64,000 nucleotides of DNA from Bradyrhizobium sp. Ai1a-2 (GTDB taxonomy: Bacteria; Pseudomonadota; Alphaproteobacteria; Rhizobiales; Xanthobacteraceae): NCBI RefSeq assembly GCF_000426245.1, contig NZ_AUEZ01000047.1:1-64000 (forward strand), given 5' to 3'. The position numbers and the translations under genes were made by a program. The notes beneath the pieces were generated by a model that saw only the letters and a list, made by a program, of their open reading frames with translations, made no database searches and was not told where the DNA came from. Shown here piece by piece: positions 50,131 to 58,036 of this stretch (position 1 is the first letter of the stretch; every line of letters begins with the position of its first letter).

Positions 50131-51861
50131 TCAAGGCAACACCTCGCGCCGTTCGCCGAGCTGCGCATCCATTTCGGCGCGCTTCTCTTGCAACAGGCCG
50201 GCATCTGCCGCTTCGATCACCGAGAACAGCTCCTTCGCGTCGCTGAGCCGCGTCACCATCGCATAGTCGGCTCCGGCGGCGTAGAGATCGTTCACGTCGA
50301 CCAGCAAATCGGCGGTCGCGACGATCTTGGCGGTCGGATTGAGGCTCCGGACATGGCGGACCAGCTTCTCATTGTTGGCGCCGACCAGGAGCGAATCCGG
50401 CACGCTCAGGATGATGATCTCGGCCTTTCCGATGCCGGCATGCACCAGCGTATCGACATTGCTGATGTCACCATAGATCACGTGCAGGCCGCGATCTTTC
50501 AAGGTCCTGAACACCAGCGGGTTGAAATCGATGACACTGATCTGCTCCAGCAGCGCTTCATTGTCGCGCTCGATCTGGCTGAGCAGGGCGCTCGCGGCAC
50601 GGAAAAAGCCGAGGATGACGATCCGGCGGGTCTCGCCGTGGCCGGCCTCCTGGCCCCCTTCCGCGGGCTGCGCCTGGTCGAGGTCGTGGAGCCCGAGCCG
50701 CTTCAACGGCCCAATCAGGGAACGGGTGATCTCCCCGCTCCTGGTGATGGCGAAGGTGCTCAATACCGCCAGCACGACGAAAGCGAAGGAGGCCGCGCTC
50801 GATGTCGCGGTGGAGATATGCCCGGCGGCGACGCCGGTCTGGATCACCACCAGGGAGAATTCCGAGATCTGCGCCAGGTTGATCGCCGGCAGCAGGCTGG
50901 CCCTCAAGCCCTGTTTCATCAGATAGAGCGGGGTAAACGTCGTGACCAGACGGCTCGCCACGGTGAACGCCGCGATCAATAGCGCAAGCCCGATCACCGA
51001 GAGGCCGGGAACCGGGATCGTCATCCCGAGCGCGACGAAGAACAGCGTGATGAAGAAATCGCGGAGGGTGGTGACCTTGGCGGTGACGTCGAGCGCATAT
51101 GGGAAGGTCGACAGCGACACCCCGGCGACCAGCGAGCCCATCTCGCGCGACAGGTGCAATCGTTCGGCGACCTCGCCGATCAGGAAGCACCAGGCGAGCG
51201 CACCAAGGAGGATCAGTTCGGGGCGGCGTGCGATCTGCTGGAACAGCCGCGGCAGCACATAGCGGCTCAGCACCAGCGCTGTCGCCACCAGCACGCCGAC
51301 GCGCAGGATCGAAAGCAGGATGACGCTGACCTGGAGGTTGTCGAGGCTCGGCTGCACCGCGAGGAACAGGATCGCGAAGATGTCCTGCAGCACCAGCACG
51401 CCCAGCGTGATGCGGCCGGGCAGCGTATCGAGCTCGCGCTTCTCGTAGAGCACCTTGACGATGATCACGGTCGAGGAGAGCGCGCAGGCGACGCAGAGAT
51501 AAAGCGCGTCGAACTTGCCGCCGCCGCCCATCGACAGCCCGATACCGACGAAAAACAGGATGCCGAGCAGGCAACCGCCCAAAAGCTGGCCGCCGGCCGC
51601 GAACAGGATAACCTTGCCGGCGCGGACGATCTTCTTCAGGTCGATCTCGAGCCCGATCATGAACAGCATGAAGATCAGGCCGAGCTCGGATATGACGCTG
51701 ATCGATTCCTGGGACTTGACCAGTCCGGTGCCGAATGGACCAATCAAAAACCCGGCGATAAGGTAGGCGAGGATCAGGGGTTGCCGGGAGAAATGAGCTA
51801 ACAGGCCGAGCACCCAGGCGAACAGGATGCTTAAAGTAATATCACCTATAAGTTCATGCAT
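50131..51861 (-). CDS. CPA2-family cation/proton antiporter with TrkA-N-like domain
   Basis: This 576-residue protein has about 12-13 helices with the Na+/H+ exchanger pattern ('LGLIFMLFMIGLEIDLKKI', 'ALSSTVIIVKVL') and a cytoplasmic regulatory domain from ~400. It resembles YbaL/KefB-type potassium or sodium efflux antiporters. In the regulatory domain the first Gly-rich loop reads 'VILGFFRAAS' instead of GxGxxG, so normal dinucleotide binding is doubtful. ATG 51861 is chosen for the AGGAGA before it and the good first helix. It is divergent from the DUF3124 gene. Confidence 0.88.
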   Translation of the reverse strand: MHELIGDITLSILFAWVLGLLAHFSRQPLILAYLIAGFLIGPFGTGLVKSQESISVISELGLIFMLFMIGLEIDLKKIVRAGKVILFAAGGQLLGGCLLGILFFVGIGLSMGGGGKFDALYLCVACALSSTVIIVKVLYEKRELDTLPGRITLGVLVLQDIFAILFLAVQPSLDNLQVSVILLSILRVGVLVATALVLSRYVLPRLFQQIARRPELILLGALAWCFLIGEVAERLHLSREMGSLVAGVSLSTFPYALDVTAKVTTLRDFFITLFFVALGMTIPVPGLSVIGLALLIAAFTVASRLVTTFTPLYLMKQGLRASLLPAINLAQISEFSLVVIQTGVAAGHISTATSSAASFAFVVLAVLSTFAITRSGEITRSLIGPLKRLGLHDLDQAQPAEGGQEAGHGETRRIVILGFFRAASALLSQIERDNEALLEQISVIDFNPLVFRTLKDRGLHVIYGDISNVDTLVHAGIGKAEIIILSVPDSLLVGANNEKLVRHVRSLNPTAKIVATADLLVDVNDLYAAGADYAMVTRLSDAKELFSVIEAADAGLLQEKRAEMDAQLGERREVLP

Positions 51862-51949
51862 GTCTTGGGGCTTCTCCTCATCGCAACCTAGAGACCCAAG
51901 CACGGGGGTCAAACGAGCAATCTGTCACATCCGCGCCCTTGGCCTGTCT

Positions 51950-52453
51950 ATGGCGATTCTGGCATCGCTGATCGCCTCCCGCCCCTCCGTGGCGCAAAGC
52001 GGCAGCATCGAGCAGGTTTTTGCGAGTTCGCTGACGGTTGTTCCCGCCGAGAACCTCGCCGTCTCCGGCTCGTTCTATGTCCCAGTCTATTCCAGTGTCT
52101 CGATGAGCCAAGGCAGGCTCAGGGCCGATTTCTCGGTGACATTGAGTGTCCACAACACCTCCGAGACCAAGCCCCTCGTATTGAAGCGGATCGCCTATTT
52201 CGACACCGAAGGCAAGCCGGTTGAAAGCTATCTCAATGCGCCGGTTGCGCTGAAGCCCCTCGCCACCGTCGAGGTCTTCATCGCCATTTCCGACGTGCGC
52301 GGCGGCACCGGCGCCAATTTCGTGGTGGACTGGGCCGCAACCGGCGAGATCGCCGAACCCGCGGTCGAAGCGCTGATGGTTGGCAGCGTTGGCCCGGGGC
52401 ATTATGCCTTCATCAGCCAGGGGCGACCGATCAGGATCGTCGGCAAGAACTAG
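51950..52453 (+). CDS. Exported DUF3124-family protein
   Basis: The 167-residue product (if started at ATG 51950) has a short signal peptide (ending SVAQS) and one beta-rich domain: 'VSGSFYVPVYSSVSMSQGRLRADFSVTLSVHNTS' in part, 'PLVLKRIAYFDTEGKPVESYL', 'ATVEVFIAISDVRGGTGANFVVDW' in part. This is the DUF3124 pattern. The start is uncertain: the frame opens upstream into the divergent antiporter gene and no strong ribosome site is seen. Function is unknown; periplasmic location is inferred. Confidence 0.78.
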   Translation: MAILASLIASRPSVAQSGSIEQVFASSLTVVPAENLAVSGSFYVPVYSSVSMSQGRLRADFSVTLSVHNTSETKPLVLKRIAYFDTEGKPVESYLNAPVALKPLATVEVFIAISDVRGGTGANFVVDWAATGEIAEPAVEALMVGSVGPGHYAFISQGRPIRIVGKN

Positions 52454-52523
52454 GGCATGATCCGGAAAAGTGGGCACCGGTTTTCCCTCGCGACAAACGC
52501 GCGTTTGCGCGGAGATCATGCTC
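52454..52523. repeat. Dispersed hairpin element (GCATGATCCGGAAAAG)
   Basis: GCATGATCCGGAAAAGTGG and CACCGGTTTTCC, an inner AAACGCGCGTTTGCGCG hairpin, and GAGATCATGCT at the end form a nested hairpin starting at the DUF3124 stop codon. It is related to the element at 34872-34920. Confidence 0.75.
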
Positions 52524-52584
52524 AAAATAAAAGACCAGGAAGGCCTTTGCCTTGGGCCTCTCAACGACAACAACACGGGAGTGA

Positions 52585-53844
52585 ATGTCCATGTCTTCGT
52601 CGATGTCCGCCTCGACCCAATTCGATTTCGCGCCGCTGTTGCCCGCCGGCCTGCCAGCGCCGGCCGCCAAGTGGACCGGGCTTGCCAAGTACAGCTTTGT
52701 CGGCGGCAACAACGATCCGGACGGGGTTCCGCTCGACGGGCTGATCGAGGCGGTCAATGCGGTGCTCAAGCGCGAGGGCAAGGCGCTCGCGACCTACAAC
52801 CTCGCCCACGGCCCGCAGGGCTATCGGCCGTTGCGGGAATTCCTCACTGGCAAGCTCAAGCGCGATGCCGGTATCGACTGCACGGCCGATGACATATTGA
52901 TCGTCTCCGGCTCGCTGCAGGCGCTCGACCTCGTCAACCACACCCTGCTTGCGCGGGGCGACACCGTGCTGATCGAGCAAGAGACCTATCAGGGCTCGCT
53001 GAACCGGCTGACGCGGCTCGGCGTCAATGCGGTCGGCATTCCCCTCGACCAGGACGGCATCCGGATCGATGCGCTGGCTGCCGCGCTCGCCGACCACAAG
53101 CGGCGGGGCATCACGCCGAAATACATCTACACCATCCCGACCGTGCAGAACCCGACCGGCACGATCCTGCCCGAGAGCCGCCGCGCCGAGATGCTGAAGC
53201 TGTCGCGCGACTATGGCGTGCCGATCTTCGAGGACGACTGCTACGCCGACCTCACCTGGAGCGGCGAGCGCCCGCCCGCGATCTACGCCATGAGCCGGCA
53301 GGGCGGCGTGATCCATATCGGTTCGTTCTCGAAATCGATCGCTCCCGCCCTGCGCGTCGGCTTCATGGTCGCGCCCTGGGAGGTGATGTCGCGGATGCTG
53401 GCGCTGAAGACCGATGCAGGCTCCGGCGCGCTGGAACAGATGGTGCTCGCCGAATATTGCGCACCGCATTTTGCGACCCATGTGCCGGAGCTGACGCGCG
53501 GCCTGCGCGCCAAGCTCGATACGCTGATGGAGGCGCTCAACGAGCAGTTCGGCACCGTGGCGGAATTCGCGGAGCCGAAGGGCGGCATCTTTCTCTGGGT
53601 CAAGCTCCCCGATCATGTCGATACGCTGAAACTTTACCAGGCGGCGCTCGCTGCCGGCGTCTCCATCAATCCGGGACCGGAATGGTCGACCAACAAGGCG
53701 TGGTCCGGCAGCCGGCTGCGGCTGTGCTTTGCGAGCCCCTCGCATCAGCAGATCCGCGAAGGCGTGGCTGTTCTCGCCGACGTCTGCAGGCGCGAGTTCG
53801 GCGTGCCGACGCGCAGCGGCAATATCGAGCGCGCGCAGGGCTGA
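52585..53844 (+). CDS. Fold-type I PLP-dependent aminotransferase (2-aminoadipate/LysN-like)
   Basis: This 419-residue enzyme has the class I/II aminotransferase core: 'YNLAHGPQGYRPLREFL', 'PTVQNPTGTILPESRR' (N189-P190), 'FEDDCYADLTW' and the PLP Lys K250 in 'HIGSFSKSIAPALRVGF', with 'SRLRLCFASPS' at the substrate carboxylate Arg. The sequence matches the MocR-type aminotransferase domain but lacks the GntR DNA-binding part, so it is an enzyme, not a regulator. The substrate is unknown. A dispersed hairpin element lies just upstream. Confidence 0.9.
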   Translation: MSMSSSMSASTQFDFAPLLPAGLPAPAAKWTGLAKYSFVGGNNDPDGVPLDGLIEAVNAVLKREGKALATYNLAHGPQGYRPLREFLTGKLKRDAGIDCTADDILIVSGSLQALDLVNHTLLARGDTVLIEQETYQGSLNRLTRLGVNAVGIPLDQDGIRIDALAAALADHKRRGITPKYIYTIPTVQNPTGTILPESRRAEMLKLSRDYGVPIFEDDCYADLTWSGERPPAIYAMSRQGGVIHIGSFSKSIAPALRVGFMVAPWEVMSRMLALKTDAGSGALEQMVLAEYCAPHFATHVPELTRGLRAKLDTLMEALNEQFGTVAEFAEPKGGIFLWVKLPDHVDTLKLYQAALAAGVSINPGPEWSTNKAWSGSRLRLCFASPSHQQIREGVAVLADVCRREFGVPTRSGNIERAQG

Positions 53845-53883
53845 ACGCAGCCCCGTAGCGATGGGACCATCGGCTTTTGCCTC

Positions 53884-53969
53884 CGTCATTGCGAGGAGCG
53901 AAGCGACGAAGCAATCCATGCATGCGCTAACTGGATCGATGGATTGCTTCGCTCCGCTCGCAATGACGG
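53884..53969. repeat. Palindromic repeat (AGCAATCCATG/TGGATTGCTTCG family), complete copy
   Basis: CGTCATTGCGAGGAGCGAAG and CGACGAAGCAATCCAT on the left pair with ATGGATTGCTTCG and CTCCGCTCGCAATGACGG on the right. The truncated relative lies at 30272-30344. Confidence 0.88.
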
Positions 53970-53994
53970 CTAGAGGGCTCGGCATAAGCGTTAA

Positions 53995-54010
53995 CTGAAC
54001 ATCTGTTCAG
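53995..54010. promoter_or_regulatory. 16-base palindrome, operator-like
   Basis: CTGAACA (53995-54001), TC and the exact inverse TGTTCAG (54004-54010) lie 20 bases upstream of the EcfG -35 element of the His-rich peptide gene. The position suggests a regulator site. The binding protein is unknown; it is not the alphaproteobacterial LexA direct repeat GTTC-N7-GTTC. Confidence 0.5.
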
Positions 54011-54030
54011 GATTCTCCTCAAATTCCTGC

Positions 54031-54056
54031 GGAACGTTTCTGCGGGAAGTGCCGTT
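54031..54056 (+). promoter_or_regulatory. EcfG-type general stress promoter
   Basis: GGAAC (54031-54035), 17 bases and CGTT (54053-54056) match the EcfG consensus exactly. The ATG of the His-rich peptide gene lies 28 bases downstream with GAGGAG between. Together with 9797 this makes two perfect sites in the window. Confidence 0.75.
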
Positions 54057-54084
54057 TAGTCTCGGCACCATTGAGGAGAACATC

Positions 54085-54297
54085 ATGAAGAAGCTTGCTT
54101 ATGTCTTTGCAGCGCTCGGCGCGATTGCCGTCGCAGTTCCGTCGATCGCCAGTGCAGAGACGGTCGTGGTCAAGCGTGGCGACCATCATCGTCACTGGCG
54201 CGGCGCTCACGCCGAGATGCGCGGCCCCGGCTGGCATCATCGCCATCACGACAAGGTGGTGATCATCAAGAAGCATCATCACCATCGCGGCTACTGA
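54085..54297 (+). CDS. His-rich secreted peptide
   Basis: This 70-residue protein has a clear signal peptide (1-24, ASA). The mature part of ~46 residues holds about 14 His, clustered as 'GDHHRHWRG', 'GWHHRHHDK' and 'KKHHHHRGY'. It probably binds metal ions such as Ni, Cu or Zn in the periplasm, or buffers protons. GAGGAG precedes the ATG. It is a single-gene unit with a perfect EcfG promoter and a classic terminator. I do not recognise a named family. Confidence 0.8.
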   Translation: MKKLAYVFAALGAIAVAVPSIASAETVVVKRGDHHRHWRGAHAEMRGPGWHHRHHDKVVIIKKHHHHRGY

Positions 54298-54307
54298 GGC
54301 GTGAACA

Positions 54308-54339
54308 GGAATGGCTCCGCAAGGGGCCATTCCTTTTTT
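54308..54339 (+). terminator. Intrinsic terminator after the His-rich peptide gene
   Basis: AGGAATGGC (54308-54316), a ten-base loop region, GCCATTCCT (54326-54334) and then TTTTT form a textbook terminator 10 bases after the stop. Confidence 0.9.
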
Positions 54340-54357
54340 GCAGGCATGCGATGCGAC

Positions 54358-54442
54358 GTAGGATGGGTAGAGCGCAGCGAAACCCATCGCGATGGAGCAA
54401 GCCGCGCGATGATGGGTTTCGCTGCGCTCTACCCCATCCTAC
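54358..54442. repeat. Palindromic repeat (GTAGGATGGGTAGAGCGC family), copy 2
   Basis: GTAGGATGGGTAGAGCGCAG and CGAAACCCATC pair with GATGGGTTTCG and CTGCGCTCTACCCCATCCTAC trimmed by one extra C. The arms match the copy at 47460-47542 almost base for base, while the loop differs. Confidence 0.92.
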
Positions 54443-54519
54443 GACTGCGCGGGTCATCACTGTGGAGTGTGGTGAGAAGATAGTCGACTTGTCTTGCGCT
54501 TGCTGTCTTGGGTGCAGCC

Positions 54520-55341
54520 TTATCGATCCCACGCCGGGGCGAAGCTGGGGTTGACGCAGCGGCGGTCCTTCGGCAACGCGGCTATCGCCTTGCGGTCTTC
54601 GTCATCGAGGTTGATCGTCAGCGCGTCGAGATTGGCTTTCTGGCTCTCGCGGCGCGAGGCCTTTGGTATCGCGGCGACACCGGGCTGATCGAGCAGCCAT
54701 TTCAGCGCGACCTGTGCGGCACTTGCACCGTGCTTGGCGCCGATCTTCGCCAACGTCTCGTCGGAGGCCACCCGCCCCTGCGCAAGCGGGCAATAGGCGA
54801 CCAGCGGAATCGACTTGGCAGCGAGATATTTCAGCACCGCGCCCTGATCGAGCATCACGTGATACTCAAGCTGATTGCAGGCGATCGGCGCCTTGATCTC
54901 CTCGACCACCGTCTTCAGCAGCGCCGTGGTGAAGTTGGCAACGCCGATGGCGCGGGTCCGCCCCTCCTCCTTCAGTCTCATCAGAGTCTCGAAGATTGCT
55001 GATAGCCTCATGTTCCGCGACGGCCAGTGCACGAGATAGAGATCGACATGGTCAACGCGCAATTTCTTCAGGCTGGCATCGAACGCCCGCTGGATCGCAT
55101 CCGGCGCCAGATTGTCGTGCCAGACCTTCGTGGTGATGTGCAGATCGTTGCGGGCGATGGCGGCGCTCGACAGGGCCGCACCGATCGCTTCTTCGTTGCC
55201 GTACATCTCGGCGGTATCGATGTGGCGGTAGCCGAGCGCGAGCGCGCTTTCGACCGCCGCGCGACAGGTGTCACCCTGCATGCGAAAAGTACCGAGCCCT
55301 AGCCGGGGCAGACTGATGCCCTGAGTTTGCAGATTGTCCAT
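54520..55341 (-). CDS. Aldo/keto reductase
   Basis: This 273-residue NADPH-dependent reductase carries the catalytic tetrad D42, Y47 ('IDTAEMYGNE'), K72 ('HITTKVW') and H105 ('LYLVHWPS'), and the cofactor end 'VAAIPKASRRESQKANLDAL'. It resembles the 2,5-diketo-gluconate reductase/DkgB branch that reduces aldehydes and small ketones such as methylglyoxal. I chose ATG 55341; the upstream open frame lacks family sequence. It is a single-gene unit. Confidence 0.92.
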   Translation of the reverse strand: MDNLQTQGISLPRLGLGTFRMQGDTCRAAVESALALGYRHIDTAEMYGNEEAIGAALSSAAIARNDLHITTKVWHDNLAPDAIQRAFDASLKKLRVDHVDLYLVHWPSRNMRLSAIFETLMRLKEEGRTRAIGVANFTTALLKTVVEEIKAPIACNQLEYHVMLDQGAVLKYLAAKSIPLVAYCPLAQGRVASDETLAKIGAKHGASAAQVALKWLLDQPGVAAIPKASRRESQKANLDALTINLDDEDRKAIAALPKDRRCVNPSFAPAWDR

Positions 55342-55699
55342 GATAACTCCTGAGGCGCCGACCGCCGGCAAACGGAGATCGCGCGTAACGCATTGGTTCG
55401 AAGAAAAGCAGTGCCGGTGGGATGCATACCAAGCTTGGCCGATAGATGCCCCGGCAACAAGTTGGGTTGGAACAACCCAGCCATCGGGATGTAGCGACCC
55501 TTGCGGCTGCCTAAAAATACAGCGCTCAGATGTGCCTCTAACGGACGAGGCGGCATTGCTCGCCGGTCGTTCGAGAGTGTGACTAAAAGTCCTATCGATT
55601 TCCGCGATCGCTCCAGTCAACCGCCTTTCATCTCGCGCGCAAATTGATATAATTGCAATGTTTGGTTGTTTAACTGATTTCAGAAAAAAGGCGATATCA
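55342..55699. other. 358-base intergenic region without a visible gene
   Basis: The region is divergent, so it should hold both promoters. The only signals seen are a 7-base inverted pair TGGGTTG-GAA-CAACCCA (55463-55479) and an AT-rich stretch (about 55640-55690) just before the heme-motif protein gene. No repeat of the families found elsewhere is present. Confidence 0.5.
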
Positions 55700-57376
55700 A
55701 TGGCTGTTTTCGAACGCTATTCGTGCGCCACAGCTGTGGGCGCCGGGCTCCTGCTTTCTCTGAGTCTCCCCGCCGTGGGACAGGGCGTTTCCACCTGGTG
55801 CTCCAAATTCGACCAGACGTCTGAAGACCAGAGACTCAAGACGATGGTCATTCAAGTCAAGTCGTCCGACGGCACGGTGGATGCCGATCTGGCGGCCAAG
55901 TTCAAATTCGCCAATACGTTGCAGGCGATATTGACCAAAGCCAACAGCAAGCAAAAGCCGGAAGCGCTCGTCACCACCATGGTCGACAGCTTCCGCACGG
56001 TCGACGGTGATGAGCGACAACCGAAGAGCCATCTCCGGATGAAGGTCAGCGCGCGGCCCGGCGAGGCCCAACTGCGCCCCGCGGATCTGGTCGCCGATCA
56101 AGGCGACGATTCCATCGTTCCCGTCGGATTCTTCAACCGCTTCGATCTTTCCAATTTTCCGGCAGGACATTGCGGGGAAGCCCGAATTGTATTCGCGAAA
56201 AAGCCGCAGGCAGGCAGGCGCCTATTGATCATCTTTGAGGGCAAGGTGACGCCCAAAGAGCTCAAGAATGAAAACGAGCAGCTTACCGAAAGCGACTGCC
56301 GACCTGTGGCCGAGTTTTGGGCCAGCCTGATCGACAAATCGGCCCAGCAACGAGCGGATGCGCTGCAGAAGTTCTACTTCGACGGTGACATGGGAACGTT
56401 CGGACGGCTCCCAATCCCGCCGATGAGCTTCGAAAACCTGGGAGGCTCAAATCGCGGACAGGTTCGAGCGAACCTCTTCATCAACGGTCCCGCAAACCCC
56501 TGGCAGCTACGCGAATGGCTGCTGCGCAAGCACGGCGATCGCCTTGCGTTCGACGTCGTGACCGTCAAGGACAACCCGCTTACGGAATTCTACGACACCA
56601 CAAAGGCGTCCACGCTACCCGAGCCCAATCGTGGCGCGGCTGAACTCGCAGATTTCCAGGACCGCTTCAAGAAGGAGATGCTGAAGAGTCTGGTCTCCAA
56701 CAATGCGGTCGGCAGTGGCGACGCCGTGCGCGCGTTATCGACCGAAATCCAGATGGCGCACGGCTTCGGTTTCGGCCAGGGACTGACGGCGGAATTCGAC
56801 GAGTTCGAGAGCACCTCGCAAGGCGACGCGGATATTCCAAAGCCGGACAGCGGATTTCAAAACGGTATCGACCAGGCCAAGAAGCCACTCGGCTCCGACC
56901 TCACGATCCAGCAGGTCATCAACCGCGCGACAGCTCTCACGTGCCACGGCTGCCATCAACCCGAAGGCGTTACACGTCCGGCAGGATTCCGCCTAGAGAT
57001 CGCGCCGAACGTCTTCTGGCCGAAGACGTTGAACTTCGTGCACATCGACGAAGACAGCAAGCTCTCCGAGGCGCTTTCGAGAAGCTTCATCCCGTTCCGT
57101 GCCGCTCTCCTCAAGGACCATCTGTGCCGCGACCTTGAAGGAGCGCCTGCCGGGCAACCGGTGACAGCCGAGTTGTTTGCCCTGCGCAAGGCCGCGCCCG
57201 CACCGCTGGCGCTCGGCACCTCCTCTCTGCAAAGCCTGCGACAGGAACTTGCTACGGCGGCGTCGCCCTCGCAGCGCGCGGCAATCCAGGAGATCATCAA
57301 CGACGAGCAGATCGTCCGCAGGCGGGCGGAAAGAAGTCTGCCCGGCTCGCTGTGGCCATACAGACGGACACATTAG
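55700..57376 (+). CDS. Secreted protein with one C-terminal heme c motif
   Basis: The 558-residue product has a signal peptide (about 1-28, VGQG) and no domain I can name. One CxxCH motif (C415-H-G-C418-H419 in 'ALTCHGCHQPEG') suggests covalent heme c after export. Other Cys residues (in 'STWCSKFD', 'GHCGEAR', 'SDCRP', 'HLCRDL') could form disulfides. The N-terminal 400 residues look like a globular alpha/beta region with 'FFNRFDLSNFPAGHCGEARIVF' in part. Codon use looks less extreme than in its neighbours. A 13-base-pair terminator follows. Confidence 0.82.
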   Translation: MAVFERYSCATAVGAGLLLSLSLPAVGQGVSTWCSKFDQTSEDQRLKTMVIQVKSSDGTVDADLAAKFKFANTLQAILTKANSKQKPEALVTTMVDSFRTVDGDERQPKSHLRMKVSARPGEAQLRPADLVADQGDDSIVPVGFFNRFDLSNFPAGHCGEARIVFAKKPQAGRRLLIIFEGKVTPKELKNENEQLTESDCRPVAEFWASLIDKSAQQRADALQKFYFDGDMGTFGRLPIPPMSFENLGGSNRGQVRANLFINGPANPWQLREWLLRKHGDRLAFDVVTVKDNPLTEFYDTTKASTLPEPNRGAAELADFQDRFKKEMLKSLVSNNAVGSGDAVRALSTEIQMAHGFGFGQGLTAEFDEFESTSQGDADIPKPDSGFQNGIDQAKKPLGSDLTIQQVINRATALTCHGCHQPEGVTRPAGFRLEIAPNVFWPKTLNFVHIDEDSKLSEALSRSFIPFRAALLKDHLCRDLEGAPAGQPVTAELFALRKAAPAPLALGTSSLQSLRQELATAASPSQRAAIQEIINDEQIVRRRAERSLPGSLWPYRRTH

Positions 57377-57392
57377 AGTCCAGCAATCACCC

Positions 57393-57421
57393 AAAGGGGG
57401 TCGCTGCCAGCGACCCCCTTT
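57393..57421 (+). terminator. Strong terminator between convergent genes
   Basis: AAAGGGGGTCGCT (57393-57405), loop GCC and the exact inverse AGCGACCCCCTTT (57409-57421) form a 13-base-pair stem with A/T ends, able to work in both directions. It starts 17 bases after the heme-motif protein stop. Confidence 0.88.
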
Positions 57422-57459
57422 GGAACGACGGCCATCCATTCTTCCGAGATGTCAGCCGA

Positions 57460-57876
57460 TCACTGCCAGTTGCAGATGCCGCCGGAACGGCACGGCCAAG
57501 TCTGGATACGAGTATCGCGGGCCTGGGCGTCGAGCGGGTTGCCGTGGCGGCGAGAGAGCTTGGCGCGGGCGGGAACACGGCGCTCCGTGCGTACCGACCG
57601 CCCAGGCGCAGGCACGGCACGCGCCGCCCTGACCCTCGTCGTCTGCACCGGTTTCGGTTCCGCGACCACGTGCGCAGCATCACTGTGATCACTCTTGGCT
57701 TCGACGGGAACCGGTGCGAACTCGGCCGGCGGGCCGAGGCGCTTGGGCGACAGCACCGCCTTGGAGAGATCGAGATTGAAATAGTCGCCGGGGCGATAAT
57801 CCTCCGCCATCGCCGGGACGCTCAGGACCAGGGCGGCGGTGCCAACGGCGGCCAGAACTGCGTTTCTGGAGCTCAC
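57460..57876 (-). CDS. Secreted protein with Cys-containing SGGICNW tail
   Basis: This 138-residue protein starts at GTG (57876) with GGAGG just upstream. It has a signal peptide (ending AMAED) and 'YRPGDYFNLDLSKAVLSPKRLG'. The middle is Arg/Pro/Ala-rich, and the conserved-looking C-terminus 'DTRIQTWPCRSGGICNWQ' has two Cys likely to form a disulfide. Similar tails occur in Rhizobiales hypothetical proteins, by memory. Function is unknown. The longer open frame upstream to 58185 lacks family-like sequence and enters the next gene. Confidence 0.75.
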   Translation of the reverse strand: MSSRNAVLAAVGTAALVLSVPAMAEDYRPGDYFNLDLSKAVLSPKRLGPPAEFAPVPVEAKSDHSDAAHVVAEPKPVQTTRVRAARAVPAPGRSVRTERRVPARAKLSRRHGNPLDAQARDTRIQTWPCRSGGICNWQ

Positions 57877-58036
57877 CGAACGCCTCCGAAATGACTCCAA
57901 TGGAACATGCCCATAATGTAGGAGGCCGGCCGGACAATTCCAGCCGATCCCGCGAGCACGGTTACTGATCAACGAAAGTAATGGCCGCAGGTTGCTTCCT
58001 GCGGCCCAAGATGTGGCTTGAGAACCGGACCGGAAC

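Noticed and set aside
52585..53844. MocR/GntR-type transcription factor
   Set aside because: The aminotransferase-like region matches, but there is no N-terminal GntR helix-turn-helix; the protein starts directly before the aminotransferase core.
53859..53878. Short hairpin CGATGG-GA-CCATCG followed by GCTTTT after the PLP aminotransferase gene
   Set aside because: The stem is only six base pairs with a two-base loop, too weak to call as a terminator.
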